Below are positions 7,973 through 17,186 of a stretch of DNA of 64,000 nucleotides, one piece after another. The position numbers and the translations under genes are program-made. Position 1 is the stretch's first letter. Each line of letters opens with the position of its first letter. Origin of the DNA: SZUA-584 sp964441275 (lineage in GTDB: Bacteria; Bacillota; Clostridia; Christensenellales; SZUA-584); NCBI GenBank assembly GCA_964441275.1, contig CAYTUG010000008.1:15437-79436 (forward strand). Reading direction: 5' to 3'. The notes beneath the pieces were generated by a model, which saw only the letters and a list, made by a program, of their open reading frames with translations, made no database searches and was not told the DNA's origin.

Positions 7973-8500
7973 ATGATGAACAGAATTATATTGCATATTG
8001 GGGATATTACAAAAATCAAAGCCGATGCGATTGTAAACGCCGCAAACAGCAGCCTGTTAGGCGGAGGAGGGGTTGACGGGGCTATACACAAAGCGGCGGG
8101 GCGGCTGCTTCTTGAGGAGTGTAAAAAACTTGGCGGTTGCGAAGCGGGGCAGGCGAAGGTTACAAGAGGATATGATCTGCCGTGCAAAATAATTGTGCAT
8201 ACCGTCGGGCCAATTTGGCAAGGCGGGGAAAAGGGGGAAGAGCAGCTGCTTTCCCTTTGCTACCAAAACTCTTTTGACGCGGCCGTGGAAAACGGGGCAA
8301 AAAGCATTGCGTTTCCCGCTATCAGCACAGGCGCGTACGGGTTTCCGGTTTTTAGGGCGGCTCAAATAGCTGTTAATGCTATCAAAACAAAACTTAAACA
8401 GCATCCGCCCGAACTGTTTAACGAGGTAATCTTTGTATGTTTTGATAAACAAGTTGCCCAAATCTATACAAAGCAGCTGTCAAATATAAATAATGTATAA
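7973..8500 (+). CDS. Macro-domain ADP-ribosyl hydrolase
   Basis: Stand-alone macro domain of 175 residues, of the MacroD/YmdB type that hydrolyses O-acetyl-ADP-ribose and removes ADP-ribose from acidic residues. Diagnostic segments are GDITKIKADAIVNAANSSL, the glycine-rich GGGGVDGAIH loop, HTVGPIW and the phosphate loop STGAYGFP. It is cytoplasmic, with no signal or membrane segment. Two ATGs are adjacent (7973 and 7976) after AGAAGGTGG. It stands just after the restriction-modification pair, but composition returns to the chromosomal norm here. A role in NAD metabolite handling or defence-related ADP-ribosylation cannot be decided. Confidence 0.9.
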   Translation: MMNRIILHIGDITKIKADAIVNAANSSLLGGGGVDGAIHKAAGRLLLEECKKLGGCEAGQAKVTRGYDLPCKIIVHTVGPIWQGGEKGEEQLLSLCYQNSFDAAVENGAKSIAFPAISTGAYGFPVFRAAQIAVNAIKTKLKQHPPELFNEVIFVCFDKQVAQIYTKQLSNINNV

Positions 8501-8571
8501 AAAAAATTCTTTACGCCAAAGAGTATATTTGCTACTATTTTTATAAAGCGATACAAAAGGAGAAAAAACCG

Positions 8572-9237
8572 ATGAACCGTATTGTCCCCGAAATTCAAGG
8601 CACGCTAAGAAGGAATATGGTAAAGGTGCCGGAAGCGATAAACCAAGTTAGCGGTATAAAAATATTTGGCAAGACAATTAAATCACTTCTGTTTACTACC
8701 GATATTGCGCTTATAAAAAACTGTGACGCAAATGCCGTTATCGCCGTATACCCTTTTACGCCGCAGCCCGTTATATCGCACGCACTGATAGCGGTGTCCG
8801 ACATACCTGTTTTTTGCGGTGTTGGCGGCGGCACCACAACCGGCAAACGAGTGCTTAATCTTGCAATGGATGCGGAATTTCAAGGCGCGATAGGCATAGT
8901 CCTTAACGCCCCGACACCCAACGAAACAATATTGAGCCTAAAAAAGAGGATAGATATTCCCATAGTTATAACCGTAGTATCGGAATACGAAGACGTCGGC
9001 GCAAGGATTCGCGCGGGCGCGTCCATACTCAACGTATCCGGCGCCGCAAAATCTCCTCTTATTGTGGATATGATCCGAAAAAGGTTTCCCGAAGTGCCAA
9101 TTATCGCAACCGGAGGCCCGAACGATGAGTCTATACGAAAAACAATAGAGGCGGGGGCAAACGCTATTACTTATACGCCGCCCACCTCGGCCGAAATATT
9201 TAAAAAATTGATGGAAAAGTATCGCAACCAGTTTTAA
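8572..9237 (+). CDS. TIM-barrel protein of unknown function
   Basis: 221 residues with the beta/alpha barrel pattern of flavin- or phosphate-binding barrels: FCGVGGGTTTGKRV near 83-96, VITVVSEYEDVGARI, SILNVSGAAKSP, IIATGGPNDESI and NAITYTPPTSAE. The IIATGGP segment is a likely phosphate-binding loop, as in IMP dehydrogenase-like or indole-glycerol phosphate barrels. Clostridial homologues carry the vague name hydrolase; I know no established reaction. Preceded by AAAAGGAGAAAA, so the start is secure. Single-gene unit, convergent with rsfS. Confidence 0.7.
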   Translation: MNRIVPEIQGTLRRNMVKVPEAINQVSGIKIFGKTIKSLLFTTDIALIKNCDANAVIAVYPFTPQPVISHALIAVSDIPVFCGVGGGTTTGKRVLNLAMDAEFQGAIGIVLNAPTPNETILSLKKRIDIPIVITVVSEYEDVGARIRAGASILNVSGAAKSPLIVDMIRKRFPEVPIIATGGPNDESIRKTIEAGANAITYTPPTSAEIFKKLMEKYRNQF

Positions 9238-9252
9238 ATTTTAATGCAGATT

Positions 9253-9627
9253 TCATAGGCTGTTTTCAATTAAATCGTCTGTAATTTGCATATGGTTATC
9301 GCCGTCTACCCACAATCGTTCCAATCCATAGAACTCCCGCTCTTGCCTGTGAAATATGTGGACCAATATATCGCCGTAATCAACTACTATCCAGCGGCCT
9401 TGCCTGTAACCTTCTATTCTAAGCTGTTTTTTGCCTATGCTGCCCATATAGTTTTGTATCTCGTCACATAAAGATTTGACATGCACGTCTGAACGCCCGC
9501 TGGCAAGTATAAAATAATCCGCAACTATAGTCAGGTGCGTTACATGCAAAAGCCTTACATCCTCAGCCTTGTTAATGTATAACAATTTAGCGGCGTTTTG
9601 TACAGTTTCGTTAAAATAGTGCTTCAA
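9253..9627 (-). CDS. rsfS: Ribosomal silencing factor RsfS
   Basis: 124 residues of the Iojap/RsfS family, which binds ribosomal protein uL14 and blocks joining of the subunits when nutrients are scarce. Signature segments are DYFILASGRSDVHVKSL, the EGYRQGRWIVVDYGDILVHIF core and FYGLERLW. It is the last gene of the nadD-yqeK-rsfS operon, the classical order in Bacillota; its ATG overlaps the stop of yqeK by four bases. Confidence 0.95.
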   Translation of the reverse strand: MKHYFNETVQNAAKLLYINKAEDVRLLHVTHLTIVADYFILASGRSDVHVKSLCDEIQNYMGSIGKKQLRIEGYRQGRWIVVDYGDILVHIFHRQEREFYGLERLWVDGDNHMQITDDLIENSL

Positions 9628-10199
9628 GTTTTAGTTTTTCCTCCTTGCAATAAATCATTGTATGCCATAATACTGTTAGGATGCAGCGCAAACCCTTTGC
9701 GCTTTACAAACTGCATAACCTTTTGTAAAGCAAGCCGCATTGCCGCATCAATATCTTTTTTCGCAAGCTCTCTGATACTGTCTAAATCTTCAAACTTGCG
9801 GGACGGCTCTGTTAAATCCGCAATGTAAACAATTTTTTCGATTAACGACATTCCCGCCCGCCCGGTGGTATGCCAACGCACCGCATTTAATATATCGCTG
9901 TCCGTAATGTTAAACAGCCTGTTGATGATTGCCGCGCCAAGCCTTCCGTGTAACAGCTCGTTGTTGTTTTTTTCGTACTCATCGGGTTCAATGCCATATT
10001 CCGGCGCAATTTTTAACAGCCCTTGTGCGCACATTCCCTTTGCGATATCATGCAAAAGCCCGGCAATATAAGCCTTGTTTGCATCCGCACCGTGGATTTT
10101 AGCTAACCTTACCGCCATGTTTGCGGTGTTAATGCAATGGACGACCCTTTGCGGTTCAAGATTGTTATTAAGATAAGAAATAAGCTCGTCAGTCTGCAT
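9624..10199 (-). CDS. yqeK: HD-domain phosphohydrolase YqeK
   Basis: HD-domain enzyme related to B. subtilis YqeK, a symmetrical diadenosine tetraphosphate (Ap4A) hydrolase. Metal-binding residues are visible: H of RVVHCINTA, the HD pair in AGLLHDIAKG, H in ELLHGRLGA and the later D of YIADLTEPSR. About 191 residues from the ATG at 10199, which has AAAGGG at 6 nt; the ATG two codons earlier touches the ribosome site. It overlaps nadD by 11 bases and rsfS by four, so the three are translated together. Confidence 0.9.
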   Translation of the reverse strand: MQTDELISYLNNNLEPQRVVHCINTANMAVRLAKIHGADANKAYIAGLLHDIAKGMCAQGLLKIAPEYGIEPDEYEKNNNELLHGRLGAAIINRLFNITDSDILNAVRWHTTGRAGMSLIEKIVYIADLTEPSRKFEDLDSIRELAKKDIDAAMRLALQKVMQFVKRKGFALHPNSIMAYNDLLQGGKTKT

Positions 10200-10866
10200 C
10201 GGCATCCCTTTTTATATATAGACGGTTATTTGAAATATAATCAGACACCGGACCCGGCACAAGATTATCAATAGGTTTACTTTTTAAAATCAGCAAACGT
10301 ATCAGTGAGGAAGAAATATCAGGTCCCAGCTCGAAAGAGAGATGAATTCTGTAACCGTATTTTTTGTTTAGCCTGTCAATGCAGTGCGTGATAAGCGCTT
10401 TTTCTTGACCGGGACGAAGTATGCAAATAAAATTGGTCAACACCATGATCCGTTCGATGCGTTTCCAGTTCTCAAGTTCAAACAGGGTATCCGTCCCTAT
10501 TATATAATAGTATTCAATGCCCGGATTATCTTTTGCCAACATCTCTAAAGTATCCGCGGTGTAGGTTATGCCGCCCCGGTCTATTTCTGCCGTATTTATG
10601 CTAAAACGATTTTCATTGCAAATTGCGAGCCTTAACATTTCAACGCGATGATGCGGGGGAGCGATATAGCCGCTCGGCTTATGAGGGGGAACCCCCAAAG
10701 GCAGAAAAACGATCTCTCCCAACATAAATTCGTACAGCGCAATATACGCCATGCTAATATGACCGTTGTGAACAGGGTTGAAACAGCCGCCTAATATCCC
10801 GACTCTTTTTTGTTTTTGCTGCAAACAGATTGTCTCAAAAGAGGAAAACTCCTCGTATGCGCGCAT
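10189..10866 (-). CDS. nadD: Nicotinate-nucleotide adenylyltransferase
   Basis: Joins nicotinic acid mononucleotide and ATP to give deamido-NAD, a step of NAD synthesis. 225 residues of the nucleotidyltransferase superfamily. GILGGCFNPVHNGHISMA (23-40) includes the (T/H)xGH catalytic motif, with FLPLGVPPHKP downstream. The C-terminal SSSLIRLLI corresponds to the ISSTxxR nucleotide-binding motif, here degenerate (SSSLIR). The N-terminus is about 20 residues longer than usual, so an internal start is possible, though no strong ribosome site was seen for one. First gene of the nadD-yqeK-rsfS operon. Confidence 0.92.
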   Translation of the reverse strand: MRAYEEFSSFETICLQQKQKRVGILGGCFNPVHNGHISMAYIALYEFMLGEIVFLPLGVPPHKPSGYIAPPHHRVEMLRLAICNENRFSINTAEIDRGGITYTADTLEMLAKDNPGIEYYYIIGTDTLFELENWKRIERIMVLTNFICILRPGQEKALITHCIDRLNKKYGYRIHLSFELGPDISSSLIRLLILKSKPIDNLVPGPVSDYISNNRLYIKRDADAD

Positions 10867-10983
10867 GCCCGTTTCCTTTATTTTTTAATATTTATTATTA
10901 TACAACAGCGCAAATCTTATAACAAGGTTGTGCAAGTATACAAAATAGTGTAATTGTCAATAATTATTGAAGGAGGCCTTATC

Positions 10984-11841
10984 ATGAACTCAAAGGTGTA
11001 TGGATATTATTTAAAAAAGGCATATGGCGGAAAAGCCGTTTTTGCGCGTTTTGTTGATTTTGTTATGCTCAGGGCGTTTATATTTTTCGCACAGTTTTTT
11101 TTGTTTTTGCATTTGAGCAAATCTATTACTGCCGCATTGCTCATTTCCGGTTTTTTAACGGCTGCGGTTTGCATAATGTTGCACATACTAAAAGCAAATA
11201 GGATAAAAAGTTTCATACAAAAGGATATTGAAGATTTAAAAAGAAAGTGTTTGTTAGAAACAATAACTTTGATGGATTATTATGAGTTTAAAGATTATAT
11301 GAACAATCTTTTCATAGGCATGGATCAAATAAAAAAGGCTTCGTACGGTTTTTCCGCAAAAATGCAGGAGCAGTATATGTTTGTGCTGCACAACCATCCC
11401 GCAACTAAATGCGAAGCGGATTTTGTTCTAAACATTTTCCGGAACAACAAAGGCAAGAAAGTAACCATAGTGGCTTTATCCGAATTTAGCGATTGCGCAA
11501 AATCGCTCGCTAAACAAATTGGCAATATAAATCTTATATCGGGAGAAGAAGTGTTAAAGTTAGCCGCAAATGCGAACATGCTGCCGGACGAACAAACGGC
11601 AAAGGCAAAGGCGGAAGAAGATATGGAACAAAATATAATTACATTATCAAAGATTAGGGATGCGGCTTTGAGCGGAACAAAGGTAAAAGCATATATTCTT
11701 TGCGGCATTACCGCGCTACTCTGGTCTCTTATCACCGGATTTAGGTTTTATTATCCTATTATAGGTTTAGGCTGTTTTGCGCTTGCATTTATATCACGCC
11801 GAAAGAGCCGCAGTTTAAAAGAAACGCCCGGCGTTTACTGA
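10984..11841 (+). CDS. Four-helix membrane protein with soluble central domain
   Basis: 285 residues from ATG 10984, which follows AAGGAGGCC; a longer frame starting at 10954 reads through that site. Two helices near 20-70, a soluble middle of about 150 residues and two C-terminal helices (KAYILCGITALLWSLITG; YPIIGLGCFALAFI). The middle contains a KKVTIVALSEF strand and an INLISGEEVLKLA helix, a pattern reminiscent of restriction-endonuclease-like folds such as Mrr-type domains, but no clear catalytic D-ExK set is seen. Function unknown. Single-gene unit upstream of rny with a 227-bp gap that shows no obvious structure. Confidence 0.6.
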   Translation: MNSKVYGYYLKKAYGGKAVFARFVDFVMLRAFIFFAQFFLFLHLSKSITAALLISGFLTAAVCIMLHILKANRIKSFIQKDIEDLKRKCLLETITLMDYYEFKDYMNNLFIGMDQIKKASYGFSAKMQEQYMFVLHNHPATKCEADFVLNIFRNNKGKKVTIVALSEFSDCAKSLAKQIGNINLISGEEVLKLAANANMLPDEQTAKAKAEEDMEQNIITLSKIRDAALSGTKVKAYILCGITALLWSLITGFRFYYPIIGLGCFALAFISRRKSRSLKETPGVY

Positions 11842-12068
11842 CTTGACAAAAGAGATTACAAATAATAAAATTGATTAAGATTTCTAATATGAGGAATTAG
11901 GTCTTTTTATATTCAAAATATATCCTTGTTTGAAATCATATAGATTACCGCAGTTGTAATCGTAAACGGATTATGATTTGTTAGGTGGTTGTGCAAATAT
12001 ACATATTTATCTACTATATAGCAGTATGTTTGCGATAAAACTTAATAGAAGGAGGTGCAGGACACTCG

Positions 12069-13607
12069 GTGGAATTTTGGCATATAGTCCTGCCTCTTGC
12101 TGCTATAGTTATCGGCTTGTTTGTAGGGTACATTTACAGAAGAAACGTTGCAGAGGCTAAAGTAGGCAGGGCAGAAGAATCCGTCAGGCGTCTTGTGGCA
12201 GAAGCGCAAAAAAAAGCTGAAGCCGCAAAGAAAGAGACGGTGTTAGAAGCCAAAGAAGAAATCCACACACTAAGGGTCGAATTTGACAAAGAATCCAAAG
12301 AAAGACGTAACGAGATCCAAAGAATTGAGAGAAGGTTAGCCCAACGTGAAGAAACATTAGATAAGAAGATATCAAATGTTGAAGCGAAGGAAGAACAAGC
12401 GGCTAAGAGCTTAACTGAAATTACAAAACGCAAAGAGGATATTGAAAAGGTGTTTACCAACCAGGTTGAACAGCTTGAAAAGATATCCGATATGACGGTT
12501 GACGAGGCAAAAGCTCTTTTGCTTGAAAAAGTTGAACAAGAAGCACGTCGGGATATGGCGTTATATGTTAGGGAGATCGAGCACCGCGCAAAAGAAGAAG
12601 CGGATAAGAAATCGCGCGAAATAATAAGCAGCGCGATACAAAAATACGCGGCCGATCATGTGGCTGAGAATACCGTGTCTGTTGTGGCGCTGCCCAATGA
12701 CGAGATGAAGGGCAGGATAATAGGCAGGGAAGGGCGCAATATACGCGCTCTTGAAACGGCAACAGGTATAGATCTGATTATTGATGATACTCCCGAAGCC
12801 GTAATATTATCCGGTTTTGACCCAATCAGAAGGGAAGTTGCGCGCATTGCGCTTGAAAGGCTGATAATCGACGGCAGAATACATCCGGCCCGCATTGAGG
12901 AAATGGTAAAAAAGGCGAGCAAGGATGTTGAAAAAGAAATCCGGGACGCGGGGGAGCAGGCCGCATTTGACACAGGCATACACAATCTGCATCCCGAGAT
13001 AGTAAAACTTTTGGGCAGGCTGAAATTTAGAACCAGCTACGGTCAGAATGTGCTTAAGCATTCGCTTGAGGTTGCGCATCTTTCCGCCATAATGGCGGCG
13101 GAGCTTGGCGCAAACGTCAAATTAGCAAAGCGCGGCGGATTGCTGCACGATATCGGAAAGGCCGTAGACCATGAAGTAGAAGGCCCTCATATACAAATAG
13201 GGGCGGATCTCGCTAAAAAATATCGTGAAAGCAGCGACGTGGTGCATTGCATACAGGCGCACCATGGCGATATCGAAGCGCAGACGGTAGAAGCGGTGCT
13301 TGTGCAGTCGGCGGATGCGATATCGGCCGCAAGGCCGGGCGCAAGAAGGGAAACTCTCGAAAATTACATAAAAAGGTTAGAGGCTTTGGAGGAAATCGCA
13401 AATTCGTTTTCGGGTGTCGACAAGTGCTATGCAATACAGGCAGGGCGTGAAGTTCGCATATTAGTTAAACCCGAAGATGTGGATGATGCAGGAATGCATC
13501 TTATGGCAAAAGACATCGTCAAAAAAATTGAGAAGGACCTTGACTATCCGGGACAGATAAAAGTAAATGTCATCCGAGAAACAAGGTCCATAGATTTTGC
13601 AAAATAA
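12069..13607 (+). CDS. rny: Ribonuclease Y
   Basis: Membrane-anchored endoribonuclease that starts mRNA turnover in Bacillota. 512 residues: an N-terminal helix (VLPLAAIVIGLFVGYIY), a long charged coiled coil (30-185), a KH domain with GRIIGREGRNIRALE, then an HD domain with LLHDIGKAVDHE and the metal ligands HSLEVAH and HHGD. Start is GTG 12069 after AGGAGGTG, although the spacing (about 13 nt) is long. Monocistronic: a strong terminator follows. Confidence 0.97.
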   Translation: MEFWHIVLPLAAIVIGLFVGYIYRRNVAEAKVGRAEESVRRLVAEAQKKAEAAKKETVLEAKEEIHTLRVEFDKESKERRNEIQRIERRLAQREETLDKKISNVEAKEEQAAKSLTEITKRKEDIEKVFTNQVEQLEKISDMTVDEAKALLLEKVEQEARRDMALYVREIEHRAKEEADKKSREIISSAIQKYAADHVAENTVSVVALPNDEMKGRIIGREGRNIRALETATGIDLIIDDTPEAVILSGFDPIRREVARIALERLIIDGRIHPARIEEMVKKASKDVEKEIRDAGEQAAFDTGIHNLHPEIVKLLGRLKFRTSYGQNVLKHSLEVAHLSAIMAAELGANVKLAKRGGLLHDIGKAVDHEVEGPHIQIGADLAKKYRESSDVVHCIQAHHGDIEAQTVEAVLVQSADAISAARPGARRETLENYIKRLEALEEIANSFSGVDKCYAIQAGREVRILVKPEDVDDAGMHLMAKDIVKKIEKDLDYPGQIKVNVIRETRSIDFAK

Positions 13608-13612
13608 CATTA

Positions 13613-13641
13613 AAAGAGCTGCGGAAAAGCGGCTCTTTTTA
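13613..13641 (+). terminator. Rho-independent terminator after rny
   Basis: AAGAGCTGC pairs with GCGGCTCTT (one G-U pair) around a GGAAAA-type loop and is followed by TTTTTATT. Position right after the rny stop fits. Confidence 0.85.
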
Positions 13642-13658
13642 TTGCAAGGCGGTATGAT

Positions 13659-14564
13659 ATGATTAAAATAGCGGATGCGCACTGTGATTTTCTATCATTT
13701 AACGTAATAAAAGATGACAAGACCCGGCTTTTTGATCATGCGGATTTAAACCGCTTTTTGCGGGGCGGCGTGGCGCTGCAGGTTTTTGCCGTGTGGACCC
13801 CGCCCGAACTTGAAAATGCCGCCGATATTTCTTTTTTGCAAATTGATTTTTTCAAAAAATTTATTTTAGACAGCAACGGCAGAGCAATACTATGCACAGA
13901 CAAAGCGCATTTTTTTAATACGCATGATGTTTTGGCCATAATAGCAATCGAAGGCGGCGCAAGCCTTGAGTGTAACCTGCAGGCAATTTATTGCGCATAT
14001 GAGCAGGGGGCGCGCATGTTAAGCCTAACGTGGAATGAAGAGAACGATTTTGCTTTCGGATGCGAATACAATACTGGAGGCATAAAACCAAAAGGTTACA
14101 AAGCCATAGAGGTTTTAAACTCATTAAATATGGCTCTTGATTTATCTCATATTAACGAACAGGGTTTTTTTGAGGCTGTCGAGGCTTATAAAAGCGCTCC
14201 GTGCGCATCGCATTCTTGCGCTTATCATATATGCAAATCGCCGCGCAATTTGAAAGACGAGCAGATTGCCGCTATAATAAACAGAAAAGGTTTTATAGGC
14301 ATTAATTTTTATAACGATTTTTTAGGCGGGGATGACGTGCACAAAGTGTTAGAGCATGTCGAACATGTTCTCGGTTTGGGAGGGGGAGACGCGGTTGGTT
14401 TTGGCAGCGACTTTTGCGGCATTGACAAAACCCCGAAAAATCTAAATTCAGTCGCGGATTATCAGCTGCTACCCGAGGCCATGTCGCAGCGGGGTTACAG
14501 CGACGGGCTGATTAAAAAAATTTGTTATGGCAATTTTGCTTCATATATAATACAATTTTTATAG
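13659..14564 (+). CDS. Membrane dipeptidase (peptidase M19)
   Basis: 301-residue zinc dipeptidase of the renal-dipeptidase family, in the amidohydrolase fold. Metal-binding and signature segments: ADAHCD (HxD pair near the N-terminus), IAIEGG (bridging Glu), LTWNEENDF, LDLSHINEQGF (His), SHSCAYHI (His) and VGFGSDFCGID (Asp). No signal peptide, so cytoplasmic despite the family name. Probably cleaves dipeptides, possibly with D-residues or from peptidoglycan turnover. ATG follows AAGGCGG; purB follows after 25 bp, but a functional link is unlikely. Confidence 0.88.
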   Translation: MIKIADAHCDFLSFNVIKDDKTRLFDHADLNRFLRGGVALQVFAVWTPPELENAADISFLQIDFFKKFILDSNGRAILCTDKAHFFNTHDVLAIIAIEGGASLECNLQAIYCAYEQGARMLSLTWNEENDFAFGCEYNTGGIKPKGYKAIEVLNSLNMALDLSHINEQGFFEAVEAYKSAPCASHSCAYHICKSPRNLKDEQIAAIINRKGFIGINFYNDFLGGDDVHKVLEHVEHVLGLGGGDAVGFGSDFCGIDKTPKNLNSVADYQLLPEAMSQRGYSDGLIKKICYGNFASYIIQFL

Positions 14565-14589
14565 TAACAACTGACAAGGCGGCAATTCA

Positions 14590-16020
14590 ATGAATGATAT
14601 ATACGAAAATCCGTTAATTACAAGATACGCGTCAAAAGAAATGGCGTCGGTATTCTCTGACGAGCAAAAGTTTAAGACTTGGCGCAAACTGTGGATTGTG
14701 CTTGCGCAATGCGAGCAAAGCTTAGGTTTGCCAATTACGGATGAACAGATTGCAGAGCTTGAGCTTTTTGCAAATGAAATTAACTTTGCCCAAGCAAAAG
14801 AACAAGAAAAAATATTAAGGCACGATGTTATGGCGCATATACACGCTTACGGTAAGCAATGCCCAAACGCCAAACCAATAATTCATTTAGGGGCAACAAG
14901 CTGTTATGTAGGCGATAATGCCGACCTTTTACTAATGTATAAAGCGGTTGAAATCATTGAAACAAAGCTTGTGTGCGTGATAGACAACATTGCAAAATTC
15001 GCCGAGCGGTATAAAGACTTGCCCACATTAGGGTTTACACATTTTCAGCCCGCCCAGCTTACAACAGTGGGTAAAAGAGCAACTCTTTGGATGTACGATT
15101 TGCTGATAGATTTGCAAAATATTATCCAGATTAAAAAAGACTATCGCCTAAGGGGCGTAAAGGGCACAACAGGCACGGGCGCAAGCTTTCTTTCGCTTTT
15201 TGACGGAGACGAGGACAAAGTATCGGCGCTTGACAGAATGGTATGTAAAAAATTAGGTTTTAAATCGTCGTTTCCGGTAACGGGACAAACCTATCCGAGA
15301 AAATTTGATACCGTTGTGTTAAACGCTCTCGCTCTTATAGCGCAAAGCGCTTATAAGTTTAGCAACGATTTAAGATTGCTGCAAGGCATGAAAGAACTCG
15401 AAGAACCTTTTGAGAAATCCCAAGTCGGATCTTCCGCTATGGCGTACAAAAGAAACCCCATGCGCAGCGAAAGAATGGGGGCACTATGCCGGTTTGTGCT
15501 CTCCATGCCTATTAATTCTGCAATTACGGCGTCTACCCAATGGCTTGAGCGCACGCTTGACGATTCGGCCAACAAGCGGTTAGTGATTCCGCAAAGCTTT
15601 CTTGCTGTTGATGCGGCGCTAAATTTATATCTGAACATAACAGACGGAATTGTGGTTTACGAAAATGTTATAAACAAAAACATAATGAGAGAGCTTCCCT
15701 TTATGGCTACCGAGACGATTCTTATGGAGGCGGTAAAGCTTGGAGGAGACAGGCAGCAAATGCACGAAACAATCAGAGCCTATTCAATGCAGGCGGCAGA
15801 GCGGATAAAAAGGTTTGGGCTGGATAACAACCTTTTAGATTTGATAAAGGCTGATTCTTCGTTTGGGCTTTCTCCTTTAAAAATAGACAGTCTTGTAGAC
15901 CCTAAGAAATTTACCGGCTGCGCCGCCAAACAGACGCAATCGTTTTTGGACGAGCACGTAAAACCTTTGCTCGTACAGTATGCAGATAAACTTGGCTTAA
16001 AGGCGCAGCTTCGGGTTTAA
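14590..16020 (+). CDS. purB: Adenylosuccinate lyase
   Basis: 476 residues of the fumarase/aspartase superfamily. Cleaves adenylosuccinate to AMP and fumarate, and SAICAR to AICAR, in purine synthesis. The superfamily signature SSAMAYKRNPMRSE near 279-292 carries the flexible catalytic loop; TLGFTHFQPAQLTTVGKR supplies the conserved His and the LGATSCYVGDNADL segment the substrate pocket. Length and the ERTLDDSANKRLVIPQSF block fit the PurB rather than the ArgH subgroup. Preceded closely by the dipeptidase gene; no other pur genes in the window. Confidence 0.95.
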   Translation: MNDIYENPLITRYASKEMASVFSDEQKFKTWRKLWIVLAQCEQSLGLPITDEQIAELELFANEINFAQAKEQEKILRHDVMAHIHAYGKQCPNAKPIIHLGATSCYVGDNADLLLMYKAVEIIETKLVCVIDNIAKFAERYKDLPTLGFTHFQPAQLTTVGKRATLWMYDLLIDLQNIIQIKKDYRLRGVKGTTGTGASFLSLFDGDEDKVSALDRMVCKKLGFKSSFPVTGQTYPRKFDTVVLNALALIAQSAYKFSNDLRLLQGMKELEEPFEKSQVGSSAMAYKRNPMRSERMGALCRFVLSMPINSAITASTQWLERTLDDSANKRLVIPQSFLAVDAALNLYLNITDGIVVYENVINKNIMRELPFMATETILMEAVKLGGDRQQMHETIRAYSMQAAERIKRFGLDNNLLDLIKADSSFGLSPLKIDSLVDPKKFTGCAAKQTQSFLDEHVKPLLVQYADKLGLKAQLRV

Positions 16021-16027
16021 ATCATGA

Positions 16028-16187
16028 CCACCCGTAAAACGGGTGGCTTGCTCTGCCCCTATAAGGGGCCGTTACCGGCCAGCGCCTAAAGACGCTGGCT
16101 TTCACATACGTTCAAGACTCTATTGCCTTTGCCACTTTTGCCACTCCTGAAGGAGTATTCGTAATACCAGCTACCCCTTAAAGGGGT
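16028..16187. repeat. Series of short perfect hairpins at the IS200 end
   Basis: Six short palindromes in 160 bp: CCACCCG/CGGGTGG (16028-16046), GCCCCT/AGGGGC (16055-16069), GGCCG/CGGCC (16067-16080), CCAGCG/CGCTGG (16079-16098), ACTCCT/AGGAGT (16143-16156) and ACCCCTT/AAGGGGT (16173-16187, overlapping the transposase stop). Loops are 1-8 nt. IS200/IS605 ends carry one hairpin recognised by the transposase; this many is more than needed. Confidence 0.7.
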
Positions 16188-16620
16188 CTTCGTACTCCTT
16201 TACGCTCAGTTTGTCTAAGGCTATATCTTGTTTTTCTTGTTCTGCTATGTATTTCTTGATTGTTGCTTCATTTAGTCCTACTGTGCTTACATAGTATCCT
16301 TCTGCCCAAAAGTGCCTGTTACCGAACTTGTATTTCAGATTTGCATGCTTGTCAAAAATCATCAGTGCACTTTTAAATACCCCATGAAACTTGATACACT
16401 TATCTTTGGAGGTATACTTACAAGCATATGGATATGGTCTGGCATAAGATACCCTTCAATTATCTATACTCCTTTATACCTGCACAACTGCTTAAGGATT
16501 TCCCGTATGGTCTGCTTGTATTGATTGTAAATAATTTTTCGTCTATACTTTGGAGTGAAGACTATATGGTATTTGCACATTCATTTTGTGCGTGCCAAAC
16601 TATGTGCTTTGTTTGCCATT
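16171..16620 (-). pseudogene. IS200-type Y1 transposase TnpA, broken
   Basis: A ribosome site (AAAGGTG) and ATG at 16620 start a product recognisable as TnpA: KYHIVFTPKYRRKIIY, then the HUH motif MPDHIHMLVSIPP, then a segment containing FGNRHFWAEGYYVSTVG and the catalytic tyrosine in TIKKYIAEQE. It is interrupted by TGA after codon 12, by TAG where KGVEIIEG is expected, and by a frameshift of about 7 nt after GYLK (near 16376). Not functional. The terminal open part reads 16171-16362. Confidence 0.85.
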
Positions 16621-16739
16621 AAATCACCTTTCGTTAATTTAGTAGCTTGAACAACTCTATTTTAACGAAAAGGTGATTTTTTTGTATAACCCCTGTCGTG
16701 CACCCGCATAGCGGGTTCGGATTTGATTGCTTTGTCATT

Positions 16740-17039
16740 CACTACCAAAAAAGATGCATGCATTTCTATTCGATATTATCTATCACCTGCGGTAATATAG
16801 ACAATCGACTTTCGTACAAGTTGAACTCAATGGGCGAAGCGGAAATACAAGAGTTTTTACTCTATCAACTAATCATAGGCAAATCATGTGGCACGGTCAA
16901 TATCTACAACAGCGCTCTACGCTTTGTCTTTGGTAGTGTACTTGGGCGGACTCTAAACTGTCGTATGATACCAAGAGGCCATTATCATCGGGAAATCCCA
17001 AACATCATAAGCCGAGATGAAATGGTTCGTTTTTTTTGA
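16740..17039 (+). pseudogene. Tyrosine integrase N-terminal fragment
   Basis: The frame encodes a SAM-like N-terminal core-binding domain: MGEAEIQEFLLYQLIIGKSC, then TVNIYNSALRFVFG, LGRTLNCRMIPR and ISRDEMVRFF, after which it stops. This matches the first third of tyrosine recombinases often carried by Bacillota elements, but the catalytic domain with R-HxxR-Y is absent. The upstream start is unclear. Probably part of the same mobile-element graveyard as the IS200 remnant next to it. Confidence 0.65.
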
Positions 17040-17186
17040 CCGTTGACAATCTTCCCCAATCTGTAACAGATCATTTGACAATGTAGACAATTATGTGACA
17101 GCATGCTATAAAACATACCAAAAGTATGATAAAATGAAAATGCGAAATACTTTAACGCATCAACGTGTTTATAGCGGGGGTATTAT

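Larger units (their letters stand above)
16025..16720 (-). mobile_element. Decayed IS200/IS605-family element
   Basis: Contains a broken Y1 transposase gene on the minus strand flanked by hairpins typical of this single-strand transposing family. On the tnpA upstream side are a long inverted repeat (16621-16637 with 16662-16680) and a subterminal hairpin ACCCGC-ATA-GCGGGT (16702-16716). On the downstream side is the hairpin CCACCCG-TAAAA-CGGGTGG (16028-16046). No TnpB/IscB gene is present. Exact ends are uncertain by some tens of bases because this family makes no target duplication. Confidence 0.75.

Noticed and set aside
16028..16187. Possible CRISPR array
   Set aside because: The hairpins differ in sequence and are not repeats with spacers; they belong to an IS200-type end.
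17075..17112. TTGACA...TATAAA as the marR promoter
   Set aside because: The spacer is 26 bp, too long.
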